Part shown: positions 53,222 through 62,313 of the stretch, in pieces
Numbering within the stretch: position 1 is the first letter of the stretch
How the letters are laid out: the number at the start of each line of letters is the position of its first letter
The notes under the pieces: generated by a model
Databases searched by the model: none
The model's input: the letters and a program-made list of their open reading frames with translations, nothing else
What the model was told of the DNA's origin: nothing
Assembly (NCBI RefSeq): GCF_900162665.1
Contig: NZ_LT727810.1
Coordinates: forward strand, 403,067-467,066
Source: Oceanobacillus sojae
GTDB taxonomy: Bacteria > Bacillota > Bacilli > Bacillales > Amphibacillaceae
Length of the DNA: 64,000 nucleotides
Reading direction: 5' to 3'
Translations under genes and position numbers: made by a program

Positions 53222-54102
53222 GAAATGCAATCGGAGTAGACATTGGTGGCACAAAAATAGCAATTGGACTGGTTCAAGAGGATGGAGTGGTTTTGAAAAA
53301 GGAGGAATTTTCCACCTTAAAAAATGAAAAAGGAGAGAAAATTCTTCAAATGATTGTAGAGAAATTACCTTCCTTCTATGATGAAAATACCACAGGTATC
53401 GGTGTGGGATCAGCTGGACAGATTGGGCTATCCGGCACAGTGCTTTCGGCGACGGATACATTCAAGGATTGGCAGGGTCTGCCGATTCAAACGTGGCTGG
53501 AAAAAGCGACAGGGCAGCACGTTGCAGTTGTTAATGACGTGCAGGCAATGGGATTGGGGGAGCAATTCCTTGGGACAGGGAAGAATGTAAATAATTTTCT
53601 TTGTGTAGCAATCGGAACAGGAATTGGAGGAGCAATTATAGCAGATGGAAAACTTCAGCGCGGCCATTCTGGAGCAGCAGGAGAAGTCGGCCACATGGTG
53701 TTATACCCAAACGGGAGGAAATGTCCATGCGGAAATCAAGGCTGTTTCGAGGCATATGCTTCCGGCACAGCGTTAGAGGAAATATATGCTGAAACTTTTA
53801 AGGAGGTGAAGAAAGGACAGGACATTTTTAAGGAAGCTTTAGATCATAACGAGAATGCAGCTTTTATCATCAATCAGTATGTAGAAAATGTAGCAATTGG
53901 ATTGACAACGCTGACAAATATGTTTAATCCAGAAAAAATTATTCTGGGAGGCGGGGTATCCGGCTCATTGTCACCGTTTCTCACAGTAATTCGTGAGCAG
54001 GTTCAAAGCAATGTAAATAAAATCAATAAGGATGTAAAAATTGAATTATCATCACTCGGCGGGAACGCCATGATTATAGGTGCAGCAAGCCTGGTATTGT
54101 AA
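53218..54102 (+). CDS. ROK family sugar kinase, probable N-acetylmannosamine kinase
   Basis: A 294-residue ROK protein without a DNA-binding domain, so an enzyme and not a repressor. The ATP-binding DIGGTKIAIGLV lies at residues 8-19 and the catalytic Asp is in VVNDVQAMGLGEQ. The ROK zinc site is GHMVLYPNGRKCPCGNQGCFEAYASG. Its start overlaps nanE (ATGA), which argues for ManNAc or a related amino sugar as substrate, as for NanK. A glucokinase-like activity cannot be excluded. Confidence 0.87.
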   Translation: MRNAIGVDIGGTKIAIGLVQEDGVVLKKEEFSTLKNEKGEKILQMIVEKLPSFYDENTTGIGVGSAGQIGLSGTVLSATDTFKDWQGLPIQTWLEKATGQHVAVVNDVQAMGLGEQFLGTGKNVNNFLCVAIGTGIGGAIIADGKLQRGHSGAAGEVGHMVLYPNGRKCPCGNQGCFEAYASGTALEEIYAETFKEVKKGQDIFKEALDHNENAAFIINQYVENVAIGLTTLTNMFNPEKIILGGGVSGSLSPFLTVIREQVQSNVNKINKDVKIELSSLGGNAMIIGAASLVL

Positions 54103-54132
54103 TTAAGTCTATCAAATATAAAGGAGATGGGT

Positions 54133-55137
54133 ATGTTGAATAAATTAAATGTAGCTGTAATTGGTATGGGAGTAATGGGGCAATCACATGCAAGAATTTA
54201 TGCGGAGCTGCCTCATGTAAATCTAGTGGCAGTCTATGACATTAATCAGGAGCACGCAGAAAATATGGCTAAACAATTTCAGACCACTGCTGTTCATGAT
54301 TTAGAAGAATTGTTGAAGGATGAGAATGTACATGCAGTCAGTATCTGTACATCAGATGATCAGCATTTTGAGGTTGCCTGCAAGGCTTGTGATTATCATA
54401 AGCATATTCTGATTGAAAAACCATTGGCTGATAATGTAGAAGATGCACAAGGAATTATTGATAAAGTGAAAGAAACCGGCGTAAAAATGATGGTTGGCCA
54501 CACATTACGCTGGGACCCAAGATATTATCATGCAAAACAGGCAGTGGCAGCAGGGAAAATCGGTGAACCGGTTCATCTTCATTCCCGGCGTAACAATTCC
54601 TATCAGAATGGAAGAAGGTTAAAAGGAAGAACATCTGTCGTGATGTTTTTAGGTGTTCATGATTTAGATGCTATTGAGTGGATTACAGGAGACAAGATTG
54701 TGGAAGTTTCTGCAGTTGAAGTAAGAAAGCGCTTAAAAGAATTTGATACTGCTGATGCTATTATCACCACACTAAAATTTGAATCTGGAACAATCGGAAG
54801 CTATGAAACAAGCTGGGTGTTACCGGATAACCATGTAGAACTGGATGCCAAGCTTGATATTACCGGAACAGACGGTGTGGTTAATATTGATATTCTCGAT
54901 CAGTCGATTCGCGTATTTGAAAAAGACCATAAGATCACATTCCCGGACACGATGTATGGAGTGGATTTATACGGGACACAGACTGGAATCATGAAAGAAG
55001 AACTGAGCACTTTTGTGAATAATGTTTTAAATGATAAAGACTTTCCTATTTCTGTGGAAGAAGCGCTGAGAGCAGTCAAAGTTGTCAGAAGTATCGAACA
55101 ATCACTTGAAACTGGTCAGCCGGTAAAAGTGAATTGA
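54133..55137 (+). CDS. Gfo/Idh/MocA family oxidoreductase
   Basis: A 334-residue NAD(P)-dependent dehydrogenase. The Rossmann motif VAVIGMGVMGQSHARIYAEL is at the N-terminus. The family EKP motif, with its Lys, is in HILIEKPLADNVEDA, and the C-terminal domain has the catalytic-site motif GVHDLDAIEWI. Members oxidise or reduce sugars, inositols and sugar derivatives. Two ATGs lie six bases apart; 54133 has proper spacing to AAGGAG. It follows the kinase by 30 bases and precedes the PTS gene by 36. Confidence 0.87.
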   Translation: MLNKLNVAVIGMGVMGQSHARIYAELPHVNLVAVYDINQEHAENMAKQFQTTAVHDLEELLKDENVHAVSICTSDDQHFEVACKACDYHKHILIEKPLADNVEDAQGIIDKVKETGVKMMVGHTLRWDPRYYHAKQAVAAGKIGEPVHLHSRRNNSYQNGRRLKGRTSVVMFLGVHDLDAIEWITGDKIVEVSAVEVRKRLKEFDTADAIITTLKFESGTIGSYETSWVLPDNHVELDAKLDITGTDGVVNIDILDQSIRVFEKDHKITFPDTMYGVDLYGTQTGIMKEELSTFVNNVLNDKDFPISVEEALRAVKVVRSIEQSLETGQPVKVN

Positions 55138-55173
55138 TAAAAAGCTGGTCATAACAAAAGGGGGCTGTAACGA

Positions 55174-57057
55174 ATGAGTGGGCAAAAGAAGAGTATTCGT
55201 TCAAGGATTCAAACGTATGGCAGTAATTTAAGCAGTATGATTATCCCTAACCTGGGAGCTTTTATCGCATGGGGGATTTTAACAGCAATCGCTGTACCGA
55301 CACAGTTGGAGCTTTTCACTAATTTCATCAGTCCGATGCTGAATTATCTGCTTCCATTACTGATTGGTTTTACCGGCGGACGTCTGCTTCATGATTTTCG
55401 CGGAGGGGTTGTAGGAGCTGTTGCAACAATGGGGGTCATTGTTGCAGCAGATATACCGATGTTTATCGGCGCAATGATTATGGGTCCGCTGGGCGGATTA
55501 GCTATCAAAAAATTTGACCAAGTCTTTGAAGGTAAAATTAAATCTGGTTTCGAACTGCTGGTTAATAATTTTTCGGCAGGAATTATCGGTGCAATATTGG
55601 CATTATTTGGATCAATCGCTATTGGACCATTGGTGAGTGCGTTTACTAAAGTGCTGGGAGCAGGCGTGGACTTTTTGGTAAATCATGGACTTCTTCCGCT
55701 TGTCAGTATCTTTATTGAACCAGGGAAAGTAATGTTTCTCAACAATGCGATTAACCAGGGAATTTTAAATCCGATTGCAAGCAGTCAAATAGAAGAAACC
55801 GGGAAATCTATTCTTTACTTACTCGAAGCAAACCCTGGTCCCGGTTTAGGTATATTACTGGCATTTATGCTTTTTGGCAAAGGAGCAACAAAGGCCTCTG
55901 CTTATGGAGCTGGAATTATTCATTTTATCGGGGGGATTCATGAAATTTATTTCCCGTATGTATTAATGAAACCGCTTTTAATTATTGCAGCTATTTTAGG
56001 CGGAATGACAGGTATATTTACGTTAACAATATTTGATGCCGGTTTAGTAAGTGTAGCTTCGCCAGGTAGTATTATCTCTATATTGTTAATGACAGCTTCA
56101 GATAGTTACATCGGCGTCATTTTAAGCGTTCTGTTTGCGACAGCCGTATCGTTTGCCGTTGCATCGGTTATTCTGAAGTTTGATAAAAAAGGTGACAATG
56201 AAGACCTTGCAGAAGCAAGTAAAAAAATGGAAGCGATAAAAGGGAAGAAAAGCAGTGTTGTTTCCGGGCTGAGCAATTCTGGTCAAACTGGAAAAAATGA
56301 TGCAGCAATGGATTTTGGAAATGTAAAGCATATTATATTTGCTTGTGATGCAGGCCTTGGCTCAAGCGCTATGGGAGCTTCGCTGGTGAAAAAGAAACTA
56401 AAAGCTGCAGGATATGGGGAGATTACTGTAAAAAATATTGCCATCAGTAATTTGCCGACCGAAGCAGATATTATTTTCACACATAAAGAGCTGACAGACC
56501 GGGCAAAAGCCAAGCAGCCTGATGCTTATCATGTTTCTATTGATAACTTCCTAAACAGTCCATCCTATGATGAAGTTGTAGAAAAAATTAAGAATGCCGG
56601 AAGCTCTGAAAACGGGGATAAAATAAATGAAATATTGACAGAAGACAATATCAAGCTGTCCGGGGAAGCGAAGGATAAAGAGCAGGCAATCGCTGAAGCA
56701 GGCAGAATCCTTGTGGAGCAGGGGTACGTTTCCGATGATTATGTTGAGAAAATGTTCGAAAGAGAGAAAAGTGTATCAACGTATATGGGAAATCTCTTAG
56801 CTATTCCTCATGGTACAGATAATGCGAAAGAAGAAGTCTATCAATCTGGCTTGGCCATTGTAATTTATGATGACCCAATAGATTGGGATGGAAATGAAGT
56901 AAGATTAGTGATTGGTATTGCCGGAAAAGGGAATGCGCACCTTGAGTTACTTTCTTCTATAGCTACCAGCTGCTCTGAATTAGAAAATGTGGAGCATTTA
57001 ATTAAGATAAAAAATAAAAAAGATGTTATTGCGTTCTTTTCAGAGGGAGAAGAGTAG
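55174..57057 (+). CDS. Mannitol-family PTS enzyme IICBA (fused), substrate unknown
   Basis: A 627-residue three-domain PTS transporter. EIIC (about residues 1-340) is closely similar to MtlA at 36187 (IQTYGSNLSSMIIPNLGAFIAWGIL, GGIHEIYFPYVLMKP). EIIB (about 385-475) has the active Cys in FACDAGLGSSAMGASLVKKK. EIIA (about 485-625) has the active His in NLLAIPHGTDNAKEEV. The mannitol operon of this genome has separate EIICB and EIIA, so this is a distinct paralogue. It is the last gene of the RpiR-GNAT-HAD-nanE-ROK-Gfo operon, which implies a substrate other than mannitol, perhaps an amino sugar or its alditol. Confidence 0.88.
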   Translation: MSGQKKSIRSRIQTYGSNLSSMIIPNLGAFIAWGILTAIAVPTQLELFTNFISPMLNYLLPLLIGFTGGRLLHDFRGGVVGAVATMGVIVAADIPMFIGAMIMGPLGGLAIKKFDQVFEGKIKSGFELLVNNFSAGIIGAILALFGSIAIGPLVSAFTKVLGAGVDFLVNHGLLPLVSIFIEPGKVMFLNNAINQGILNPIASSQIEETGKSILYLLEANPGPGLGILLAFMLFGKGATKASAYGAGIIHFIGGIHEIYFPYVLMKPLLIIAAILGGMTGIFTLTIFDAGLVSVASPGSIISILLMTASDSYIGVILSVLFATAVSFAVASVILKFDKKGDNEDLAEASKKMEAIKGKKSSVVSGLSNSGQTGKNDAAMDFGNVKHIIFACDAGLGSSAMGASLVKKKLKAAGYGEITVKNIAISNLPTEADIIFTHKELTDRAKAKQPDAYHVSIDNFLNSPSYDEVVEKIKNAGSSENGDKINEILTEDNIKLSGEAKDKEQAIAEAGRILVEQGYVSDDYVEKMFEREKSVSTYMGNLLAIPHGTDNAKEEVYQSGLAIVIYDDPIDWDGNEVRLVIGIAGKGNAHLELLSSIATSCSELENVEHLIKIKNKKDVIAFFSEGEE

Positions 57058-57076
57058 TCTTTAAGAATAATAAATA

Positions 57077-57114
57077 AATCACCGTATCCAGTTTATTGGA
57101 TGCGGTGATTTTGT
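57077..57114 (+). terminator. Terminator after the PTS IICBA gene
   Basis: AATCACCGTATCCA pairs with TGGATGCGGTGATT (one wobble) around a six-base loop, followed by TTG and a T-rich tail. Confidence 0.8.
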
Positions 57115-57162
57115 CTGTTTCCAGGGTTGATTCACAGCGCAGAAACAAATTTGAAATGAAGT

Positions 57163-57795
57163 CTAAACGCTGAATACATTCCAGCATCCCAAGGCAATAA
57201 GAAAAACAGACGGTAAAAAGGATAGGCGCTGTAAGGCAGGTATTTTCCATAAATAACTTCCAAACATAATCCCGCTGTATAAAAAGATTCCACTCATGCA
57301 GGCTGTTAATAAAGCTGTGGTGAAAGGAGAGTATCCAAGCATGGCAGCTCCAATACCGGCTCCAAATGCATCAAGTGCTAAAGCAAATCCTAACAGAATG
57401 GATTCATTAAGTGAGATAATACCAGACTTATCTAAATCGGCTTCTTTTGGACGGCTGAGCACTGTTCTCACATTTTCTAATTTAACATTGGATGAGAACT
57501 GCTCTTTATTTTCTGCTGCTTCCGTTTCTCTTGAACGGAACATAGAAATAAGGGAGAAGAAGCCTAAAAAAATAAGAATGCCGCCTCCAAGCATACTTGC
57601 TCCTTGAGGAGAGATAAAGGAGCGCAAGAAATCGCCGACCTCCATTGACAGATAGACAATCATTCCTGAGCAGAACATAATAACTAATAAAGAGAGTAAA
57701 GGAACTTTAATTTTCCGCATACCATAGGTTATTCCTACACTGAATCCATCCAGACTTACTGCAATAACGAGTAAAAGCATACCTGTATATATCAT
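57163..57795 (-). CDS. ytaF: Sporulation membrane protein YtaF (MntP-like fold)
   Basis: A 210-residue membrane protein with six hydrophobic segments arranged as two repeats, DGFSVGITYGMRKIKVP near the N-terminus and ALDAFGAGIGAAMLGY in the second half. The paired Asp-containing helices are those of the MntP/YtaF manganese-exporter-like superfamily. YtaF of B. subtilis is a sporulation protein of about this length. The ATG at 57795 is preferred, as AAAGG lies at correct distance; the longer frame to 57855 is not conserved-looking. It is monocistronic and divergent from topB. Confidence 0.85.
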   Translation of the reverse strand: MIYTGMLLLVIAVSLDGFSVGITYGMRKIKVPLLSLLVIMFCSGMIVYLSMEVGDFLRSFISPQGASMLGGGILIFLGFFSLISMFRSRETEAAENKEQFSSNVKLENVRTVLSRPKEADLDKSGIISLNESILLGFALALDAFGAGIGAAMLGYSPFTTALLTACMSGIFLYSGIMFGSYLWKIPALQRLSFLPSVFLIALGCWNVFSV

Positions 57796-57912
57796 ATAAA
57801 ACATCCTTTTTCTAATAAGTACAAGTAAAAGCTTCCAAGAATAGCATGAAGCCATGTCGTTTCCATAATTTTTGTGTACGATATTCTATGTTTTCGGGTA
57901 CAATGTGTGCCT

Positions 57913-57941
57913 TTGATGAACGTATTGTAAGGAAATATGTT
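57913..57941 (+). promoter_or_regulatory. Candidate promoter for topB
   Basis: TTGATG (57913-57918) and TATGTT (57936-57941) are 17 bases apart and 43 bases before the start codon. Confidence 0.5.
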
Positions 57942-57983
57942 AAAGTAGTAACAGAATAGAAACCGATAAAAAGAGGGATATAA

Positions 57984-60152
57984 ATGAGTAAGACAGTAGT
58001 ATTAGCAGAAAAGCCATCTGTAGGTAAAGATATAGCAAGAGTCCTTGGTTGTAATAAAAAAGGAAATGGATATCAGGAAGGGACAAAATACATTGTAACC
58101 TGGGCGTTAGGACATTTAGTTACCCTAGCAGATCCGGAAGCCTATGATGCAAAATATAAAACATGGAATATGGAAGATTTACCAATGCTTCCCGATCATT
58201 TGAAATTAGTGGTGATGAAGAAGACAGGAAAGCAATTCCAAACCGTAAAACAGCAGTTATCACGTCAAGATGTAAGTAATATTGTTATTGCTACAGATGC
58301 TGGAAGAGAAGGAGAGCTTGTAGCCAGATGGATTTTGGAAAAAGCTCATGTCAAGAAGCCGGTTCAGCGTCTGTGGATCAGCTCTGTTACAGATAAGGCA
58401 ATTAAAGACGGCTTTCGAAACTTAAAGCCCGGAAATCAATATTGGAATCTGTATCAATCAGCTGTAGCGCGTTCGGAAGCAGACTGGTATGTCGGATTAA
58501 ATGCAACAAGAGCTTTAACAACAAAGCATAACGCTTCTTTATCCAGCGGCCGTGTACAGACACCGACACTTGAAATGATTGCCATGCGCGAACAGGAAAT
58601 TAATCAATTTAAGCCAAAGACATACTACCAGCTACAGGGAAAAACAAAAGGCGGATTTGTAGTAACCTGGAAGGATAAAAAGAACCAATCCCGCATTTTC
58701 TCAAAAGAAGCAGTGGATAAATTAAAAGCAAAAGTATCCAAAGAAAAAGCAACTGTTTCGCATGTGGATAAAAAGCATAAGAAAAAACATGCACCGACAT
58801 TATATGATTTAACTGATTTACAGAGGGACGCCAACCGGATTTATCAATTTTCCGCAAAGCAGACATTATCTGTTTTGCAGAAATTATATGAACAGCATAA
58901 GCTTGTCACATACCCAAGAACGGATTCGAGGCATTTATCTGCGGATATGGTGTCTACATTAAAGGAACGTGTAAAAGCCTGTGGGGCAGATGAATATGCG
59001 AAAGCAGCGGGTAAAATTTTAAGAGAAGATTTACGAATCAGTAAAGCTATTGTCGATAACAGTAAAGTAACCGATCACCATGCAATTATCCCTACGGAAG
59101 AGCCGGTGGATTACAGCGCATTGTCTAATCAGGAGCGGAAAATTTACCAGCTGATTGTCCAGCGCTTTTTAGGAGCCCTTTCCAAGCCGTATGAATATGA
59201 GCAAACGAGCATTATCGTAGAAGCAGCAGGGGAGACCTTTGAAGCAAAGGGAAATAGAATTGTTGCTTTAGGCTGGAAGGAAATTTACCAGCATCAGGCA
59301 GACGATGAAGAAGAAATTCGTTCCAGTGTTCCTCAAGTTACGAAAGGGGAAGAAATGGCTCTTACTTATACAATTAAGGAAGGTCAGACAACACCTCCGG
59401 AACGCTTTACAGAAGGCAGTCTCCTGCAGGCAATGGAAAACCCGACGAAGTATATGGAAACGAAAAAACAAGAGCTTGTAAAAACAATGAAGCAGACTGG
59501 CGGGATTGGAACAGTTGCCACCCGTGCAGATATTATTGAAAAGCTGTTCAATAATCAATACATGGAGCTGAAGGGGAAATATATTTATCTGACATCGACA
59601 GGAAGACAGCTGTTGGAATTAGCACCTGAAAAGCTCCGCTCTCCAATCTTAACAGCCGAGTGGGAACAAAAATTAGGGCAAATTGCTGATGGCAAGCTAA
59701 AGAAAGAAGCCTTCTTAAAAGAAATCAAAACGTATACCAAACAGGCCGTTCAAGAAATAAAAGCAAGTGAGGAAAAGTTCAAGCATGATAATATGACTGG
59801 GACAAAATGCCCGAAATGTGGTAAACTGATGCTGGAAGTTAAAAACAAGCATGGAAGAAGACTGGTATGTCAGGATCGCAGCTGCGGCGGTAAAAAGAAT
59901 ATCGCAAAATATACCAATGCACGCTGTCCTAATTGCCATAAAAGACTGGAACTCCGTGGAGAGGGAGAAGGTCAAATGTTTACATGCTCCTGTGGTCATC
60001 GTGAAAAACTTTCTACCTTCCAGGCAAGAAAAGAGAAGGAAAAGAATCAGAAGGTGTCTAAAAAAGATGTCAATAAGTATATGAAAAAGCAGGATGACTT
60101 TAAAAATAATGCACTCGCAGATGCACTGGCGAAGTTAAAAGATCGCTCCTAA
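57984..60152 (+). CDS. topB: DNA topoisomerase III
   Basis: A 722-residue type IA topoisomerase that decatenates and relaxes DNA. The TOPRIM domain has AEKPSVGKDIARVLG at the N-terminus and TDAGREGELVARWI near residue 105. The active-site Tyr is in KLVTYPRTDSRHLS (about residue 313). The C-terminus carries two zinc-ribbon-like cysteine clusters (CPKCGK to CQDRSCGG, and CPNCHK to CSCGH) and a basic tail, as in Bacillus TopB. AGAGGGA precedes the ATG. Monocistronic, followed by a terminator. Confidence 0.95.
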   Translation: MSKTVVLAEKPSVGKDIARVLGCNKKGNGYQEGTKYIVTWALGHLVTLADPEAYDAKYKTWNMEDLPMLPDHLKLVVMKKTGKQFQTVKQQLSRQDVSNIVIATDAGREGELVARWILEKAHVKKPVQRLWISSVTDKAIKDGFRNLKPGNQYWNLYQSAVARSEADWYVGLNATRALTTKHNASLSSGRVQTPTLEMIAMREQEINQFKPKTYYQLQGKTKGGFVVTWKDKKNQSRIFSKEAVDKLKAKVSKEKATVSHVDKKHKKKHAPTLYDLTDLQRDANRIYQFSAKQTLSVLQKLYEQHKLVTYPRTDSRHLSADMVSTLKERVKACGADEYAKAAGKILREDLRISKAIVDNSKVTDHHAIIPTEEPVDYSALSNQERKIYQLIVQRFLGALSKPYEYEQTSIIVEAAGETFEAKGNRIVALGWKEIYQHQADDEEEIRSSVPQVTKGEEMALTYTIKEGQTTPPERFTEGSLLQAMENPTKYMETKKQELVKTMKQTGGIGTVATRADIIEKLFNNQYMELKGKYIYLTSTGRQLLELAPEKLRSPILTAEWEQKLGQIADGKLKKEAFLKEIKTYTKQAVQEIKASEEKFKHDNMTGTKCPKCGKLMLEVKNKHGRRLVCQDRSCGGKKNIAKYTNARCPNCHKRLELRGEGEGQMFTCSCGHREKLSTFQARKEKEKNQKVSKKDVNKYMKKQDDFKNNALADALAKLKDRS

Positions 60153-60166
60153 TTCAATAGAATGGT

Positions 60167-60201
60167 AAAGTCCCCACGATAAAAAAATGGGGACTTTTTC
60201 A
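60167..60201 (+). terminator. Terminator after topB
   Basis: AAAGTCCCCA pairs with TGGGGACTTT around an A-rich loop and is followed by TTC. Confidence 0.82.
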
Positions 60202-60316
60202 TCCGATGAAACGAAGAAAAAGGATATAAAAAGTGAGTTTTTAAGTAGGTATCTGCTGAGGTCAGAAGTATATCATCTCAATACCAGCAGACCTTATTCC
60301 CTAAAAAAATCCATAA

Positions 60317-60345
60317 TTTGCAGTTTGATTGAAGTGATATATAAT
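60317..60345 (+). promoter_or_regulatory. Sigma-A promoter for glcT
   Basis: TTTGCA (60317-60322) and TATAAT (60340-60345) are separated by exactly 17 bases, 40 bases upstream of the start codon. Confidence 0.7.
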
Positions 60346-60385
60346 AGGAAGAAGAGAGAGTTAATACGTAGAGGGGATGATTGAT

Positions 60386-61246
60386 ATGGATGCCTTTTCT
60401 GTAATCAAATCACTCAATAACAATGTTCTTATTGCTGAAGATACTGATCAAAATGAAGTCATCCTTATCGGGAAGGGCATCGGATTTGCTAAAAAGAAGT
60501 ATGATCTTATTGAATCCCAAACCGTAGAAAAACTGTTTGTTCTCCGGAATAAAACAGAACAGGAAAATTATAAAAAAATCATCCACAATATTGATGAAAA
60601 AACATTGCAGAGCATTGTGGATTCTATAGATATAATCAAAAAACGTGTCAATACATTTACGGATGAACATGCACTTGTTGCATTGACAGATCATATTATT
60701 TTTGCAATTGCCCGTTTGCAGAAAGGGTTAGAAATTCGTAATCCTTTTTTGTCAGAGACAAAGGTGCTTTATCCATTTGAATATGAAATTGCGTCCGAAA
60801 TTGTAGAATATATGAACCAATTTTTGCCTGTCCATTTGCCAGAGGGAGAGATTGGATTTATTGCATTGCATATTCATAGTGCCATGGAGGGAACAGCATT
60901 AAATGACATTAACCGGTATTCACAGCTTGTATCTAATTTAATCCAGATTATTGAAGACCAGCTCTCTATAACATTAGATAAAGACGGCATGGATTATGCC
61001 CGCTTTGTCAGGCATCTCCGGTATACAATAGAGCGTGTTTTAATTGAGGATGAGGTAGAGGAGCCGAAAAAAATGGCAGCCTTATTGAAAGAAGAATATC
61101 CAGTATTCTATAATTTATCCTGGAAGCTGATTAAAATTATGCAGCATGCCTTAAAGAAACCAATCTTTGATGCGGAATCGGTCTATTTGACAATTCATTT
61201 GCAGCGTTTATATGAGAGTATTCAATTAAAAGCAAAGACGAAATAA
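60386..61246 (+). CDS. glcT: PRD-containing transcription antiterminator for glucose PTS
   Basis: A 286-residue antiterminator of the BglG/SacT family. The N-terminal co-antiterminator RNA-binding domain (about residues 1-57; SLNNNVLIAEDTDQNEVILIGKGIGF) is followed by PRD1 (about 65-170, with EHALVALTDHIIFAIAR) and PRD2 (about 175-280, with EAE-like DAESVYLTIHLQRL). Sequence and place before ptsG match B. subtilis GlcT, which prevents termination in the ptsG leader when glucose is available. The ATG at 60386 is nine bases after AGGGG; an ATG three codons earlier is too close. The repeat at 61256 begins nine bases after the stop. Confidence 0.92.
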   Translation: MDAFSVIKSLNNNVLIAEDTDQNEVILIGKGIGFAKKKYDLIESQTVEKLFVLRNKTEQENYKKIIHNIDEKTLQSIVDSIDIIKKRVNTFTDEHALVALTDHIIFAIARLQKGLEIRNPFLSETKVLYPFEYEIASEIVEYMNQFLPVHLPEGEIGFIALHIHSAMEGTALNDINRYSQLVSNLIQIIEDQLSITLDKDGMDYARFVRHLRYTIERVLIEDEVEEPKKMAALLKEEYPVFYNLSWKLIKIMQHALKKPIFDAESVYLTIHLQRLYESIQLKAKTK

Positions 61247-61255
61247 TTATTAAGT

Positions 61256-62011
61256 TAACTTTTGCACCCTAAAAAGTAACTTTCTTATCATAGTGATAGG
61301 CGTTGATCGTTCCTTCCTTCCATCTATCTATTGACAGAGCACAGAAAGAAGGTAACATGTAAGGCCACCGCTGCGGAGGACCGTTTTGCTTTCCTAGGGG
61401 CACGCTCTTCAGCTAACTTTTGCCAAGAAGAACGCTTGGCAAAAGTGGATCTTCAGATGGTGCTGATCCCTTAGGAGTCAAAACGGTCCTCCTCCGCTAG
61501 AAAGGGTTCTATACAGGTTGAAACAGCTGACTAAATAAAAGTTAAATCAGATAAAACATTTTTCCTGATTCACGATAAAATATTCTTTATTCTCTATTTA
61601 TGAAAGCAATTCCCAATATTTACTATCCATGCTGAATCATCATTTAAATTGCCAAATCAACCATTTGAAATGTTAAAATGATCTTTTCATCAAGCAAAAG
61701 GCAATGATTTCATCCACTCCATCAGGATATGGTTTCTTTCATTCACTGAAGAAACCTAACTGAGCGCAGACCAACCACGGAGACTCCTATGGGAACAGGG
61801 CGAGCTGAAGATCCACTTGAAAAGCGGTTTTCTTTTCAAGTTAGCTGAAGCCGTCCCCATGGAAAGCGTAGTGGTTGGTCGGAGCGGCGCTATACACAAT
61901 CTCCATTTCCATAGAATGATGATTTAACAAATTGCAATCAGGATAATGAAGAACATGTTCATCCTGAAATGGTAAGGTATAGATGCTTATTCTCAGGTGC
62001 GAAAGTTGAGT
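61256..62011. repeat. Non-coding interspersed repeat A, copy 2, with 9-bp target duplication
   Basis: Near full-length match to 2506-3261. The ends AACTTTTGCACC (61257-61268) and GGTGCGAAAGTT (61997-62008) are inverted repeats with one mismatch. TTATTAAGT occurs directly on both sides (61247-61255 and 62012-62020), as expected for transposition. Module 1 (about 61370-61500) and module 2 (about 61763-61890) repeat the hairpins of copy 1. In module 1 the left arm reads GCGGAGGACC and the right GGTCCTCC, where copy 1 has GCGGCGGACC and GGTCCGCC. No coding capacity is seen, so it would need a transposase in trans. Confidence 0.82.
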
Positions 62012-62030
62012 TATTAAGTTCTTATAAGGG

Positions 62031-62192
62031 ATGTTCAAAAAGTCCAATAAAAATAACACGGCTGGGTAATGACGTTTTACTAAAACCTCTTTTTTCGCGT
62101 GACTATGCAGAAACCGCCGCATCCTGAGAAAGCCGTTCGTAAAAACATGTCACCTTGATCTTCAAGACCTCATTCGAACTCTTTTGAACATG
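62031..62192. repeat. Repeat B, copy 2 (about 160 bp)
   Basis: Ends GATGTTCAAAAG (62031-62042) and CTTTTGAACATG (62181-62192) are near-perfect inverted repeats. The first part (AGTCCAATAAAAATAACACGGC) and CGTTCGTAAAAA are shared with copy 1 at 48474. It lies 11 bases after the target duplication of repeat A and ends just before the ptsG antiterminator site. Confidence 0.7.
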
Positions 62193-62200
62193 CACTTATA

Positions 62201-62313
62201 TGTGTGGCTGATTCGATCAGGCATAAGTAGAAATACTTAGATAGTGAGAGGTACAGTATTTTAGTATCTATATGCGCTATCCTGGTATTTTTACTTATGT
62301 CTTTTTTTATTGC
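62201..62313 (+). promoter_or_regulatory. GlcT-binding RNA antiterminator and terminator of ptsG
   Basis: TGTGTGGCTGATTCGATCAGGCATAAGT (about 62201-62228, split as TGTGTGGCTGAT and TCGATCAGGCATAAGT) resembles the ribonucleic antiterminator of B. subtilis ptsG, with the CTGAT/ATCAG stem. It overlaps the 5' arm of a terminator: GCATAAGTAGAAATAC (62221-62236) pairs with GTATTTTTACTTATG (about 62285-62299), followed by a T tract. GlcT binding would block the terminator. Confidence 0.82.

Noticed and set aside
60187-60384. 65-codon plus-strand frame between topB and glcT
   Set aside because: It begins in the topB terminator and covers the glcT promoter.
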